A DNA stretch of 64,000 bases from Nocardia gamkensis NBRC 108242 (GCF_001612985.1 NZ_BDBM01000004.1:275435-339434); one strand, 5' to 3'. Shown: positions 8,803 to 17,980, numbered from the stretch's first letter. Numbers and translations: made by a program. Notes: a model not told the origin generated them from the sequence alone.

Positions 8803-9015
8803 TCAGCGTACTGCGGTCGCCTCGGTGGTCAGCGACTTGAGCAGCTGGAGTACTTCCGATTCGCGAAACCGGCGATGTCCGCCCGGTGTGCGCAGCGACC
8901 CGAGGCGCCCGGCGTGGGCCCAGCGCGTCACGGTCTTGGGGTCGACGTGGAACAGGGCAGCAACCTGGCCCGGAGTCAGCAGGGTGTCCTGGCCGCCGAC
9001 GGTGATCGCAGTCAT
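8803..9015 (-). CDS. bldC: BldC-type MerR-family DNA-binding protein
   Basis: 70 aa. A compact winged-helix DNA-binding protein without an effector domain. The core LLTPGQVAALFHVDPKTVTRW, read as helix-turn-helix, is followed by the wing AHAGRLGSLRTPGGHRRF, which is characteristic of BldC. In Streptomyces BldC binds direct repeats cooperatively and controls development; the role in non-sporulating actinobacteria is less clear. The ATG at 9015 has GGAGAGG upstream; the frame is open further but that N-terminus is not conserved in the family. Confidence 0.9.
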   Translation of the reverse strand: MTAITVGGQDTLLTPGQVAALFHVDPKTVTRWAHAGRLGSLRTPGGHRRFRESEVLQLLKSLTTEATAVR

Positions 9016-9117
9016 AGCAAACCTCTCCGTTCTCGACAGTTCCCTCATCAGATGGCGCCATCGTCGCACTGAAACCCCTAGGTACTCGAACCACCTACAG
9101 TTAGTAAAGGGGAGGTA

Positions 9118-9195
9118 ATGGACAAATCGGATGCGCGCCCCACCCCCGGCCATTGGGCGTGCACCGGGGGCCGGCAACAGCTTCGCATAGGCTGA
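9118..9195 (+). CDS. Possible 25-residue upstream ORF
   Basis: Short ORF with an excellent ribosome binding site (GGGGAGG, 2-3 nt before ATG), ending 5 nt before the DUF4229 gene start. It carries one Trp and one Cys codon (HWACTGG). A 7-bp GC hairpin (CCCCCGG 9143-9149 with CCGGGGG 9164-9170) overlaps the Cys codon at 9160. It may be a leader peptide controlling the DUF4229-cysteine desulfhydrase pair, or a chance ORF. Confidence 0.35.
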   Translation: MDKSDARPTPGHWACTGGRQQLRIG

Positions 9196-9200
9196 GGGAT

Positions 9201-9563
9201 GTGCGTGACGCAACTCCACCAAAAGGTGCTTCCGGACAGCAAACGGCTGGCGCAGGTCGTCGGCTGGCCCGCAATCTGGCCCTCTACACCGTCGCCAGGT
9301 TGGGTCTCGTGGTAGTGCTGACCGCGGTGATCGTGCTGGCCGCGCGACTGGTGTCGGTGGACATTCCATTGGTGGTCGCGGCCCTGTTCGCGCTCATCAT
9401 CGCCATGCCGCTGTCACTGGCCCTGTTCAAGCGGCTGCGGGCCAAGGTCAACGAGGACATCGCCGTGGTCGACGAGCGCAGGCGCCGCGACAAGGCCGAG
9501 CTACGGGCGCGGTTGCGCGGCGACGAGCCGCCCACCCCGCCGGAGTCGGGGACGTCTTCGTGA
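9201..9563 (+). CDS. DUF4229 family membrane protein
   Basis: 120 aa. A basic N-terminus, two adjacent hydrophobic helices (about 32-52 and 57-78) and a charged C-terminal tail ([19 protein letters not shown]) likely cytoplasmic and helical. This matches the DUF4229 pattern of actinobacteria; function unknown. The GTG at 9201 is preferred; an upstream GTG-like start at 9153 has no better site. Its stop overlaps the next start by GTGA, so the two genes are likely translated together. Confidence 0.75.
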   Translation: MRDATPPKGASGQQTAGAGRRLARNLALYTVARLGLVVVLTAVIVLAARLVSVDIPLVVAALFALIIAMPLSLALFKRLRAKVNEDIAVVDERRRRDKAELRARLRGDEPPTPPESGTSS

Positions 9564-10645
9564 AGTCCTGCGATCACACCGCACCGCGCGACTGGGTCGA
9601 CAACGCGGTGCGGTTGATCGACGCCGACTCCCAGCGCAGCGCGGATACCCACTTGCTGCGCTACCCGCTACCCGCCGGGTGGAACGTCCAGCTCTACCTC
9701 AAGGACGAGTCCACGCACATCACCGGCAGCCTCAAGCACCGCCTGGCCCGCTCGCTGTTCCTGTACGCCATCTGCAACGGCTGGGTGACCGAGGGGACGA
9801 CCGTGGTGGAGGCGTCCTCCGGTTCGACCGCGGTCAGCGAGGCCTACTTCGCGAAGCTGCTCGGCTTGGACTTCGTGGCGGTGATGCCCGCGAGCACCTC
9901 CCCGCAGAAGGTCGCGCTGATCGAGGCGCAGGGCGGTCGCTGCCATTTCGTGCGGCGCCCGCCGGACATGTACACCGAGGCGGCGCGGCTGGCGGCCGAA
10001 TGCGGCGGTCACTACATGGACCAGTTCACCCACGCCGAGCGCGCCACCGACTGGCGTGGCAACAACAACATCGCCGAGTCGATCTTCCAGCAGATGGCGT
10101 TGGAGGCCGATCCGGTGCCGGAATGGATCGTGGTCGGCGCGGGCACGGGCGGCACCAGCGCCACGATCGGCCGCTACATCCGGTATCGCAGGCATGCGAC
10201 GAAGCTGGCCGTGGTCGATCCGGAGAACTCCGCTTTCTACGGCGGTTACGAGACGCGGGACGCGGGCTATCAGACCGGAATGTCCTCGCGGATCGAAGGC
10301 ATCGGCCGCCCGAGGGTCGAGCCCTCGTTCGTCGGCCAAGTGGTGGACCGCATGTTCGAGGTGCCCGACGCGGCGTCCATCGCGGCGGCCAGGTTCGCCA
10401 GCACGGCGCTGGGCCGCCGGGTCGGCGGATCGACCGGGACCAACCTCTGGGGCGTGTTCGCCCTGATCGCCGAGATGCTCGCCGAAGGGCGCGGCGGCAG
10501 CGTCGTCACTCTGCTGTGCGACGGCGGGGACCGCTATGCCGGAACGTATTTCGACGATGCGTGGGTCGCGTCCCAAGGGCTGGATCTCGTCGAGCCCACC
10601 GCCGTCCTGGAGAAGTTCGTGGCGACCGGAATCTGGGACGCCTGA
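9560..10645 (+). CDS. cds1: PLP-dependent L-cysteine desulfhydrase (Cds1-like)
   Basis: 361 aa, cysteine synthase fold. The PLP lysine is in [10 protein letters not shown] (about residue 59); the phosphate-binding loop is [12 protein letters not shown]; the substrate loop is [13 protein letters not shown]. The closest recognised relative by sequence features is Rv3684 (Cds1), which degrades L-cysteine to pyruvate, ammonia and hydrogen sulfide. The family is easily confused with cysteine synthase or cystathionine beta-synthase, but this gene is not next to cysE. It starts at GTG overlapping the previous stop (GTGA). Confidence 0.8.
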   Translation: MKSCDHTAPRDWVDNAVRLIDADSQRSADTHLLRYPLPAGWNVQLYLKDESTHITGSLKHRLARSLFLYAICNGWVTEGTTVVEASSGSTAVSEAYFAKLLGLDFVAVMPASTSPQKVALIEAQGGRCHFVRRPPDMYTEAARLAAECGGHYMDQFTHAERATDWRGNNNIAESIFQQMALEADPVPEWIVVGAGTGGTSATIGRYIRYRRHATKLAVVDPENSAFYGGYETRDAGYQTGMSSRIEGIGRPRVEPSFVGQVVDRMFEVPDAASIAAARFASTALGRRVGGSTGTNLWGVFALIAEMLAEGRGGSVVTLLCDGGDRYAGTYFDDAWVASQGLDLVEPTAVLEKFVATGIWDA

Positions 10646-10722
10646 TCGGTTCAGGCCTCGCCTGAGCGCGAAAACTTTCTTGTTCGCCGAGCGTGGAATC
10701 GGGCTCTGCTATGCCATCGCGT

Positions 10723-10767
10723 GTCAATTTTTGTTGACATCGCGCGCGAGCGTCAATAAAAATTGAC
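10723..10767 (+). promoter_or_regulatory. Promoter with two overlapping palindromic operators
   Basis: GTCAATTTTTGTTGAC (10723-10738) and GTCAATAAAAATTGAC (10752-10767) are near-identical GTCAA-N6-TTGAC palindromes 29 bp apart. Embedded in them is TTGACA (10734-10739), a 17-nt spacer and TAAAAA (10757-10762), so each operator covers one promoter box. The ATG at 10771 lies 8 nt after the -10, so the mRNA is probably leaderless. The downstream HTH protein is the obvious candidate ligand (autorepression). Confidence 0.75.
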
Positions 10768-10770
10768 GAC

Positions 10771-10992
10771 ATGACAGAAGCAACCACCCTGGCGGCCGCT
10801 GCGGGCAGCCCCGATCCCAAGGTCGGGCTGCGCGCGGTGCTCGCGCTACGCAGGCTGCTCGAACGTCTCGAAGCGATCCAGGTGGCCAACGCCCGCGCCC
10901 AGGGCTGGTCCTGGCAGGCGATCGCGGAAGCGCTCGAGGTGAGCAAGCAGGCGGTCCATCAGAAGTACAACCGGAAAGGCAGGAGCCGCTGA
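10771..10992 (+). CDS. Small HTH DNA-binding protein paired with a Clp_N protein
   Basis: 73 aa. A C-terminal helix-turn-helix reads NARAQGWSWQAIAEALEVSKQAVHQKYNRKG, preceded by a Leu/Arg-rich helix that could dimerise. Such proteins occur upstream of Clp N-domain genes in many actinobacteria. The stop overlaps the next ATG (TGATG). The promoter holds two palindromes matching a dimeric regulator, so it probably controls this operon. No effector domain is present. Confidence 0.8.
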   Translation: MTEATTLAAAAGSPDPKVGLRAVLALRRLLERLEAIQVANARAQGWSWQAIAEALEVSKQAVHQKYNRKGRSR

Positions 10993-11573
10993 TGTTCGAA
11001 CGGTTCAGCAGGTCGGCGCGTACAGCGATCGTCGTCGCCCAGGAGGACGCGCGCGAACTCCGCGCGTCGAATATCGAGGTCGAGCACGTGTTGCTCGGAT
11101 TGCTCGGCCAAGCCGAGCCGGAATTGGCGGCGTTGCTCGCGGAGGCGGGACTCACGCGCGAGGGCGTGCGCCGCGCGCTGGCCGAGCAGAGCAATGGGGT
11201 GCCCCTCGGCCCCGAGGACGCCGAGGCACTGCGGTCCATCGGCATCGATCTGGACGCCGTCCGGGAGTCACTGGAAGCGCATTTCGGCGAGGACGCGCTC
11301 GACCGCGCCGCGCCGGATCCGCGACGTGGGTCGTTCCCCTGGGGTCGCGGCGGGTACTACGGGCACATCCCGTTCACCAGGGAAGCGAAGAAAGTGCTCG
11401 AGCTCTCCCTGCGGGAGGCGCTCGGCCGCAAGGACAAGAGCATCGAATCCGGGCACATGCTGCTCGGCATCCTGCGCGCCCCCAACGAGACGACGGTGCG
11501 CCTGTTCGGCGGGCCCACCGTGATCAAGGAGTTGCGCCCCAAGGTGCACGCCCTGCTCGACCGTGCGGCCTGA
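10992..11573 (+). CDS. Clp N-terminal domain protein without ATPase
   Basis: 193 aa with two Clp_N (double Clp repeat) segments: about 1-75 (MFERFSRSARTAIVVAQEDAR) and about 120-192 (PFTREAKKVLELSLREALG, then SGHMLLGILRAPN). It has no Walker motifs, so it is not a ClpC/ClpB chaperone. By analogy it may act as an adaptor or decoy for ClpC substrates, or bind damaged protein arginines; this is inference. It is cotranscribed with the HTH protein. Confidence 0.8.
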   Translation: MFERFSRSARTAIVVAQEDARELRASNIEVEHVLLGLLGQAEPELAALLAEAGLTREGVRRALAEQSNGVPLGPEDAEALRSIGIDLDAVRESLEAHFGEDALDRAAPDPRRGSFPWGRGGYYGHIPFTREAKKVLELSLREALGRKDKSIESGHMLLGILRAPNETTVRLFGGPTVIKELRPKVHALLDRAA

Positions 11574-11635
11574 GCCCGCGGACATGCGCAGGCGGAGTTC
11601 GCGTCTTCGAGCGGCGCGTGTCCGCACCCTGGGCC

Positions 11636-11641
11636 TAGCAT
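11636..11641 (+). promoter_or_regulatory. Leaderless -10 box of the holin-like gene
   Basis: TAGCAT ends 6 nt before the ATG at 11648, the spacing expected for transcription starting at the start codon. Confidence 0.5.
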
Positions 11642-11647
11642 TGGGCC

Positions 11648-12031
11648 ATGCAGCTCGTGATTCGGTTGATCATCAACGCGGTGGCCATCTGGCTGGCCGC
11701 CTTCTGGGTCGACAAGATCGACATCCTCGCTCCCGAAGGCGGCAACGGCGCCAAGATCGCGGTCGTCCTCGCCGTGGCCGCGGTGTTCACGGTGGTGAAC
11801 GCGCTGGTCAAGCCGATCGTGAAGTTGCTGTCACTACCACTGGTGATCGTGACGCTCGGCCTGTTCCTGCTCGTGATCAACGCGTTCATGCTGTGGCTCA
11901 CCGCCGAGATCACCGAAGCGTTCACCGATTACGGCCTGCGCGTCGAAGGTTTCTGGGCCGCGGTGATCGGCGGCATCATCGTCTCGATCGTGAACTGGGT
12001 GCTCGGCATCCTGGTGCCGGACGAGGACTAG
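11648..12031 (+). CDS. Phage holin family / DUF360-type membrane protein
   Basis: 127 aa with four hydrophobic segments (about 4-22, 35-52, 58-80, 100-122) and the family motif NALVKPIVKLLSLPLVIVTLG. This is a widespread four-helix membrane family (YvlD-like) unrelated to a resident prophage. Function unknown. No Shine-Dalgarno; a TAGCAT box 6 nt upstream suggests a leaderless mRNA. It faces menA tail to tail. Confidence 0.8.
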   Translation: MQLVIRLIINAVAIWLAAFWVDKIDILAPEGGNGAKIAVVLAVAAVFTVVNALVKPIVKLLSLPLVIVTLGLFLLVINAFMLWLTAEITEAFTDYGLRVEGFWAAVIGGIIVSIVNWVLGILVPDED

Positions 12032-12087
12032 TCCGCCACGCCGCTCGTGCGGAACCCGTCACCGGGCCGTGTCGGTCGGCCGGCGCG

Positions 12088-12957
12088 CTAGCCCAGCCCG
12101 ACCGCGAGCGCGGTGACCGCCGACCAGACCAGCAGGGCCAGTCCGGAATCCCGCAGCGCGGGAATCAGTTCCAGGCCGCCCTTGCCGCAGCGCACCGGCG
12201 CGTTGGCGCGCACCGCGAGCGGGATCGCGATCAACCCGGCCAGTGCCCACGGTGTGCGGGCGACCAGCGCCAACGTCACGAGGAACGGCACGGCGAGCAA
12301 CGCGAGGTGCAGCGTGCGGGTGCGCGGGTCGCCGAGTTTCACCGCGAGCGTGACCTTCCCGGACTCGGTGTCGGTGGGAATGTCGCGCAGGTTGTTCGCG
12401 ACGAGCACGGCGCTGGAGAACGCGCCCACCGCGACCGCGAGCAGCGCGCCCACCCAGTCGATCCGGTCCGCCTGCACGAACTGGGTGCCGAGCACCGCGA
12501 CCAGGCCGAAGAAGACGAACACCGCCACTTCGCCGAATCCGCTGTAGCCGTACGGGTTGCTGCCGCCGGTGTAGTACCAGGCCCCCGCCAGGCAGGCCGC
12601 GCCGATGAGCAGCAGCCACCACGCGCTGGTGAACACCAGCACCAGGCCGAAGCCGGCGCCGATGACCAGGCTGACGATCGCGGCGGTCTTCACCGCGCCT
12701 GGCGAGGCCAGTTTCTGCCCGACCAGGCGCAACGGACCGACCCGGACGTCGTCGGTGCCGCGGACGCCGTCGGAGTAGTCGTTGGCGTAGTTCACACCGA
12801 TGATCAGGGCCAGCGAAACGAGCAGCGCGAGAATCGCTTTCCACCACACCGCACCGTCGACGGACGCGGCGGCTCCGGTTCCGGCGAGCACCGGGGCGAT
12901 CGCGTTCGGCAGGGTGCGGGGTCGCGCGCCCTCGATCCATTGCGCTGCAGTAGCCAT
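12088..12957 (-). CDS. menA: 1,4-dihydroxy-2-naphthoate polyprenyltransferase MenA
   Basis: Integral membrane UbiA-family enzyme that joins the polyprenyl tail to DHNA, giving demethylmenaquinone. 289 aa. The first Asp-rich motif is [12 protein letters not shown] (about residues 66-77), the second is [14 protein letters not shown], and about eight to nine helices are visible. The ATG at 12957 has TATGCT (12964-12969) ending 6 nt before it, indicating a leaderless start; an in-frame ATG 30 nt further up is less likely. Counterpart of Rv0534c. Confidence 0.93.
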   Translation of the reverse strand: MATAAQWIEGARPRTLPNAIAPVLAGTGAAASVDGAVWWKAILALLVSLALIIGVNYANDYSDGVRGTDDVRVGPLRLVGQKLASPGAVKTAAIVSLVIGAGFGLVLVFTSAWWLLLIGAACLAGAWYYTGGSNPYGYSGFGEVAVFVFFGLVAVLGTQFVQADRIDWVGALLAVAVGAFSSAVLVANNLRDIPTDTESGKVTLAVKLGDPRTRTLHLALLAVPFLVTLALVARTPWALAGLIAIPLAVRANAPVRCGKGGLELIPALRDSGLALLVWSAVTALAVGLG

Positions 12958-13014
12958 GTCCGCAGCATAATGGGCGCATTCGGACACGGTCCGCCCTCAG
13001 CTCGCGCGCGGCGA

Positions 13015-13479
13015 TCAGGCCGTTTCGGTCGTCGCCGCCTGCTGCAACCGCGCGAGCCCCTTTTCGAAGTCCCGGCCGACGAATCTGTCCATCGGGATGA
13101 ACTTGCCGATGACGCCCATCAGGCCGGTCTGCCTGCCGGTCATCCGCCAAGTCACTTCGGTGCCGGTCTCGACGGGTTCCAGAATGAAGGTCACCATGTT
13201 GGTCGCCTTCATCGGCTTCAGGAAATCCAGGCGAACGCCGATCTCGCGGTCGGCGCTGCCGATGATCTCCATGCTGCCCGCGCCGGCTTTGCGGTTGCCG
13301 CTCCAGGCGTAGCGCGCGCCGACACCGGAGTCCGCGCCGGAATAACTGCGCTGCAGCTGCGGGTCGAGGTCCTCCCACGGCGACCACTCGACCCACTTGT
13401 GGAAATCGTTGATCAGCCTGTGCACACGCGCGGGCTCGGCCGTGACCACGGCCGATCGGACCACCTCGAACTCAGCCAT
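13015..13479 (-). CDS. SRPBCC (START-like) lipid/ligand-binding protein
   Basis: 154 aa. A polyketide cyclase/dehydrase-like helix-grip fold (EFEVVRSAVVTAEPARVHRLINDFHKWVEWSPW at the start, split by the usual lid helix). It probably binds a hydrophobic ligand; the substrate is unknown. TAGTCT (13487-13492) ends 7 nt before the ATG and no Shine-Dalgarno is present, so the mRNA is likely leaderless. It is divergent from the AfsR-type regulator and 57 nt upstream of menA, so it may share its transcript. Confidence 0.75.
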   Translation of the reverse strand: MAEFEVVRSAVVTAEPARVHRLINDFHKWVEWSPWEDLDPQLQRSYSGADSGVGARYAWSGNRKAGAGSMEIIGSADREIGVRLDFLKPMKATNMVTFILEPVETGTEVTWRMTGRQTGLMGVIGKFIPMDRFVGRDFEKGLARLQQAATTETA

Positions 13480-13569
13480 GGGGGTCAGACTATGCCACCG
13501 ACCGCGCACAGTCCCGGCAGAGAAATCGTGTCGGCCCCGTGGGGCCAGCTCGCCTACGATGACCGCGGG

Positions 13570-16500
13570 ATGTTTCCGGAGCGCAGCGGCCCGCACGGCC
13601 ACAGTCGAGCAGTGACGACGCCCGCAGGCGAATCGGTCGTGGTGGCCCTGCTGGGCGAGGTCGCGCTGCGCCGTGACGGCCTGCTGACGCCGCTGCCGGG
13701 CGCGCGATCCCGGCTGCTGCTCACCGCCCTCGGGCTGCGACCCGGCCGCAGCCGCGGCGCGCACGCCCTGATCGAGGACGTCTGGGGCGAACAGCCGCCG
13801 CGGTCGCCGATGAACGCGCTGCACACCCAGGTCTCCCGGCTGCGGTCGGCATTGCCGGAGGGCGCGCTGGAAATCGGCCCGGCGGGCTACCGGTTGACAC
13901 TCGCCGCCGAACAGGTCGATTTGTCCTCGGTGGGCGAGCGCGTCACGCGGGCGCGCGAGCTGCACGCCGCGGGTGACATTTCCGGATGCCTGGCGCAGAT
14001 CGCGGGCGCGCGGGCGCTGTGGCGCGGGGATCCCGGCGCCGACCTGCCACCGGGTGACCTCGCCGACGAGCTACGCCACGCGGCCGGGCGGCGAAGCGCC
14101 GAGCTCGATGAGCTCGAACTCGCCGCACGCGAGGGCAGCGGTGACATCGACGGCGCCTTGGACCTGGCTCGGCTGCGCGCCGCCGCGGACCCGTTGGACG
14201 AGCCCGCGCAGCTCACCCTGATGCGTCTGCTCGCCGCCTCGGGACGGAGCAATGAGGCGCTGGAATCGTTCGCGGCCTTCCGTTCGCGATTGGCCGACCA
14301 GCTCGGCGCCGATCCAGGACCGGCACTTTCCGCGGCGCACACGGCGATCCTGCGCGGAGAGCCGATCGGGCCCACCGCGCCGCCGCGTGCCCCGACGCCG
14401 GTGGCGAGCGCCGGATACCGAACCGGGTTCCCGGCTACTTCCACGCCCTCGGCCGAAGCGACCCCGGAACCGCAGCCTGCCGCGATGGGGCTGCGTGCCG
14501 CTCCCAACGCGCTGCTCGGCCGGACGGACGATCTCGCCGCGCTCACCGATCTACTGGACGACTCCAGGGTGGTGACCGTGCTCGGCCCGGGCGGCGCGGG
14601 CAAGACCAGGGTCGCGAACGAGCTCGGTGCGCGGGTGGCGCGCACCCGCCCGGTGGCGCTGGTGGAACTGGCCTCGGTGCGTGCCGAAGGAGGCGACGCC
14701 AGGGTCGAGATCGAGGCGGCGATCGCCGCGGTGCTCGGGCTCAGCGAGGTCACCTTCGACACGGCGACGCTGCGCTCCGGGCAGACGGTCGATCTGCGCA
14801 GGCGGTTGCGCGACGCGGTGTCGGCGCGCTCGATGCTGCTGATCCTGGACAACTGCGAACATCTGGTCGACGCGGTCGCCGTGGTGGTCGCCGACCTGAT
14901 CGGCGTCGCGCCACGGCTGACCGTGCTCACCACGAGCCGATCGCCGCTGGCGATCACCGCGGAGACCGTGTATCCGTTGCCGCCGCTGACCATCGATCCG
15001 GCGGGCTCACCCGCCACCGAACTATTCGCCGCCCGCGCCAGGGCGGTGCGCCCGGCGGTCCGGCTGGACCCCGAGATCGTCGCCCAGCTCTGCCACACGC
15101 TCGACGGGCTGCCGCTGGCCATCGAACTGGCCGCCGCCCGCGTCCGGGCGATGAGCGTCGAGGAGATCAACGAGCGGTTGGCCGATCGGTTCGCGCTGCT
15201 GCGCCACGGCGACCGCAGTTCGCCCGAACGGCATCGCACGCTGCACGCGGTGATCGACTGGAGCTGGAACCTGCTCGATACCGAACAGCAAGCGACACTG
15301 CGCAGGTTGTGCCGATTTCCGGCCGGTTTCACGCTCTCGGCCGCCGAGGCGGTCGCGGGTGGAGACGACGTGACCGATGTCGCCGCGGCCGTCGACGGTC
15401 TGGTCAACCAATCGCTGCTCACCGTGCTGGACGACGAGCTGCTCGGCACCCGCTATCGCATGCTGGAGACGGTGCGGGAATTCGGTGAAGAGCAGCTGGC
15501 CGCCACGGCGGGGGAGCCGGACGCGGTCGACACTCGGATGATGCGGTGGGCCAAGGACTACGCCGACGACGCGGCGAGCCGGTATATGACCGGCGATCAG
15601 GTTCACCTCGCCCTCTCCGTGGCGGCGGAGCTGGACAACTTGCTCGCCGCGCTGCGTTGTGGCATCGAACGGCGGGACGCGGCGACGGCCTACACGGTGT
15701 TCCCGGTCGTCGCCACGCTGTGGGTGATCCGCGGATCGCATATGGAAGTGATCGCCTGGGCGCAGCGGGTCATCGAATTGGAGCCGGCCGATTTCGGCCG
15801 GGAAGGTCCGCGTCCGGACCTCGTGCTCGTCACCTACCAGATGACGTTCCTGCATCTCGCTTACACAAACGGCAGCGCCAGGGAGATCGCCGTGCTGCGC
15901 CTGCGCGTGCGCCGATTGCTTCGTCGCTCCGTCGAACTCAGCGAGAACAACCGATTCATCGCCCGGGTGGTGCTCACCAGAGCCGACACGCGCGGACTCA
16001 GCAGGCTGCTCGCGGAGGCAGCGCGATCGGCCGATCCGGAAACCAGGGGCACGGCGCTGCTGTTGCGGGCCAACATGCGCGAGAACCAAGGTGACGTGCG
16101 CGGCTCCACCATCGACGCGATCAATGCGCTGGATGTCCTCGGGCGCGAGAACGTCTGGAGCGTGGCCATGGTGAGCAGGCACCTCGGACAGGTCTGTGGA
16201 CAGATCGCCCAGTACGCCGAATCGGTGACCTATTATCGCCGCTCGCTCGACTTGCTACAGCGGCTCGGCGCCTACGAGGACACGGTGGAGATCCGCAGCC
16301 TGCTGGTGGCTTCGCTGGTAGGCGCCGGCGATCTGGAGCAGGCCCGGCGGGAACTCGACCTCGCGCTGGGCACGCCGGACCTGGACACCTCGTCTCTCGG
16401 ACAGAATCGGCTGCTGTCCACGGTGATGCAGAGTTCCGCGGAAGTGGCGTTCGCGATGGGTGACACCGCAGGCGGTTTCGCGCGCTACGAGCGGGCACTG

Positions 16501-16947
16501 GAGCTGTTCGGCTGGCCGGACCAGGCGCTCGGTCCCGGGCCCGGCGCCCTGATGCTCGCCGCGGCTGCGCTCGCCGCGCAGGTACTCCACGGTGGCGTCG
16601 GCTCGAGCGCGGTCCTGGCCGCACAGCTGGCCGAGCTCACCGTGCCGATGATGACCCAGTACCGGGACCTGCCGCAGATCGGCGGCGTCGCCTGCGCGGT
16701 CGGGTCGTATCTCATCGCCGTCGACCGCGAGGTCGGCACGGGTCTCGACTTGTTGATGCTGGCGCCGAACGTCTTCTGCCGTCAGGATTTCCCCTCCATG
16801 CGCTGGCAACGGCACCTGGACGCGGCCATCGCGACGCTCGGTGCCGACCAGGTCGCGCAAGCCCGCCGCCGCCTCGGCCACCTGCGCCGCAGTGAATCCG
16901 CCGACCGCATCATGCGAATGCTCCACAGCCTCAATCCCACCCACTGA
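13570..16947 (+). CDS. AfsR/SARP-type regulator with BTAD and NB-ARC-like ATPase
   Basis: 1125 aa. In order: winged-helix DNA-binding domain (about 15-110, SVVVALLGEVALRRDG...), bacterial transcriptional activator domain (about 110-265), a Pro/Ala linker, an AAA/NB-ARC-like ATPase with P-loop GPGGAGKTR (about 337-345), Walker B-like SMLLILDNCEH and sensor LTVLTTSRSPL, then a C-terminal helical-repeat region (about 640-1110). Such proteins activate secondary-metabolism or stress genes; the target is not evident here. ATG at 13570 (TACGAT 13555-13560 upstream) or GTG at 13612. The 2 kb of open frame before this start is antisense shadow of menA. Confidence 0.85.
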   Translation: MFPERSGPHGHSRAVTTPAGESVVVALLGEVALRRDGLLTPLPGARSRLLLTALGLRPGRSRGAHALIEDVWGEQPPRSPMNALHTQVSRLRSALPEGALEIGPAGYRLTLAAEQVDLSSVGERVTRARELHAAGDISGCLAQIAGARALWRGDPGADLPPGDLADELRHAAGRRSAELDELELAAREGSGDIDGALDLARLRAAADPLDEPAQLTLMRLLAASGRSNEALESFAAFRSRLADQLGADPGPALSAAHTAILRGEPIGPTAPPRAPTPVASAGYRTGFPATSTPSAEATPEPQPAAMGLRAAPNALLGRTDDLAALTDLLDDSRVVTVLGPGGAGKTRVANELGARVARTRPVALVELASVRAEGGDARVEIEAAIAAVLGLSEVTFDTATLRSGQTVDLRRRLRDAVSARSMLLILDNCEHLVDAVAVVVADLIGVAPRLTVLTTSRSPLAITAETVYPLPPLTIDPAGSPATELFAARARAVRPAVRLDPEIVAQLCHTLDGLPLAIELAAARVRAMSVEEINERLADRFALLRHGDRSSPERHRTLHAVIDWSWNLLDTEQQATLRRLCRFPAGFTLSAAEAVAGGDDVTDVAAAVDGLVNQSLLTVLDDELLGTRYRMLETVREFGEEQLAATAGEPDAVDTRMMRWAKDYADDAASRYMTGDQVHLALSVAAELDNLLAALRCGIERRDAATAYTVFPVVATLWVIRGSHMEVIAWAQRVIELEPADFGREGPRPDLVLVTYQMTFLHLAYTNGSAREIAVLRLRVRRLLRRSVELSENNRFIARVVLTRADTRGLSRLLAEAARSADPETRGTALLLRANMRENQGDVRGSTIDAINALDVLGRENVWSVAMVSRHLGQVCGQIAQYAESVTYYRRSLDLLQRLGAYEDTVEIRSLLVASLVGAGDLEQARRELDLALGTPDLDTSSLGQNRLLSTVMQSSAEVAFAMGDTAGGFARYERALELFGWPDQALGPGPGALMLAAAALAAQVLHGGVGSSAVLAAQLAELTVPMMTQYRDLPQIGGVACAVGSYLIAVDREVGTGLDLLMLAPNVFCRQDFPSMRWQRHLDAAIATLGADQVAQARRRLGHLRRSESADRIMRMLHSLNPTH

Positions 16948-17028
16948 CGGTCTTCGCATACGCCATTCGTTCTTCGCCCGCGCTTGGGCATGCGCGAGGG
17001 ATTCCGGTCTCGTACGAAATACGCCGAA

Positions 17029-17062
17029 AGCAGGCCGGGTAACAGTCGTCACCCGGCCTGCT
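17029..17062. terminator. Bidirectional hairpin terminator
   Basis: AGCAGGCCGGGT and ACCCGGCCTGCT (17051-17062) form a 12-bp stem with a 10-nt loop between the convergent regulator and ABC permease genes; it can serve both strands. Confidence 0.75.
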
Positions 17063-17078
17063 CGTGTGTGGAGAGGGC

Positions 17079-17912
17079 TCACGCCCGCCGCATGTACGCC
17101 TTGACCGTGAGCGGTGCGAAGATCGCGATCACGACCAGCGCGCCGATCAACGACCAGGCCAGGTCGCCGCCGAAACCGGCGCCGTTCATCAATCCGCGGC
17201 ACGCGTTCACCATGTAGTACACGGGGTTCACGTGATTGAGCCCCTGCATCCAGCCCGGCATCGTGCTCACCATGGCGAAGGCGCCGGACATGAAGGTCAG
17301 CGGGAACATGATCATCATCGAGATGCCCTGCACGCCCGCGGCGCTCTTGCCGGTGACCCCGACCAGCGCCCAGATCCAGCTGATCGCGAACGAGCAGACC
17401 ACGATGACCAGACCCGCCGCGACCACGCCGAGCACACCGCCCTCCGGGCGATAGCCGATGGCGACGCCGACGACGATGGTGAGCACGGTCGCGATGACGT
17501 AGCGCACCATATCGGCCAGCAGCGCGCCCGCCAGCGCCGAGATGCGGGCGATGGGCAGGGACTTGAACCGGTCGAAGACGCCCTTGTCCATGTCCTCACG
17601 CAACTGGGTGCCGGTGACCACCGAGGTGAGCACCACGGTCTGCACCAGGATGCCGGGGATCAGGACCGGCAGATAGTCGTGCACGCTGCCGCCGATGGCG
17701 CCGCCGAAGATGTAGGCGAACAAGGCGGTGAACAGGATCGGCTGGATCGTCACGTCGAACAGCTGCTCGGGCTTGTGCTTGATCTTCAGCAGGCCGCGGT
17801 AGGCCATGGTGAACGAATTCGATACCGCCTGGCCCAGCGGAACATGGTTGCTGACTTCGGGAATCTTCGTCGGCGCGGCACGGCGCGCCTCGGTCGTGGT
17901 GATGGTGGTCAT
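17079..17912 (-). CDS. ABC-2 type drug exporter permease (DrrB-like)
   Basis: 277 aa with six hydrophobic segments and the ABC2 signature region around MSGAFAMVSTMPGWMQGLNHVNPVYYMVNA. It pairs with the ATPase gene 68 nt upstream to form a two-component exporter of the daunorubicin/PDIM (DrrAB) type; cargo unknown. The ATG at 17912 is chosen for its AAGGAA site; a GTG at 17984 overlapping the ATPase stop would add 24 unconserved residues. Confidence 0.85.
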   Translation of the reverse strand: MTTITTTEARRAAPTKIPEVSNHVPLGQAVSNSFTMAYRGLLKIKHKPEQLFDVTIQPILFTALFAYIFGGAIGGSVHDYLPVLIPGILVQTVVLTSVVTGTQLREDMDKGVFDRFKSLPIARISALAGALLADMVRYVIATVLTIVVGVAIGYRPEGGVLGVVAAGLVIVVCSFAISWIWALVGVTGKSAAGVQGISMMIMFPLTFMSGAFAMVSTMPGWMQGLNHVNPVYYMVNACRGLMNGAGFGGDLAWSLIGALVVIAIFAPLTVKAYMRRA

Positions 17913-17980
17913 GCTGGGTTCCTTATCGGCGTGCGCGGGAGCTTCGTGGTCGCGCAGGCTGCCGCCTGCGGGCCGGGCGT

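Noticed and set aside
11648..12031. Holin as evidence of a prophage
   Set aside because: The family is a common chromosomal membrane family and no other phage genes are present.
11563..13569. A 2 kb plus-strand open frame running into the AfsR-type regulator
   Set aside because: It is antisense to menA and the SRPBCC gene. Its translation is Arg/His/Asp-rich low-complexity sequence, typical of shadows in high-GC DNA. The real start is near 13570.
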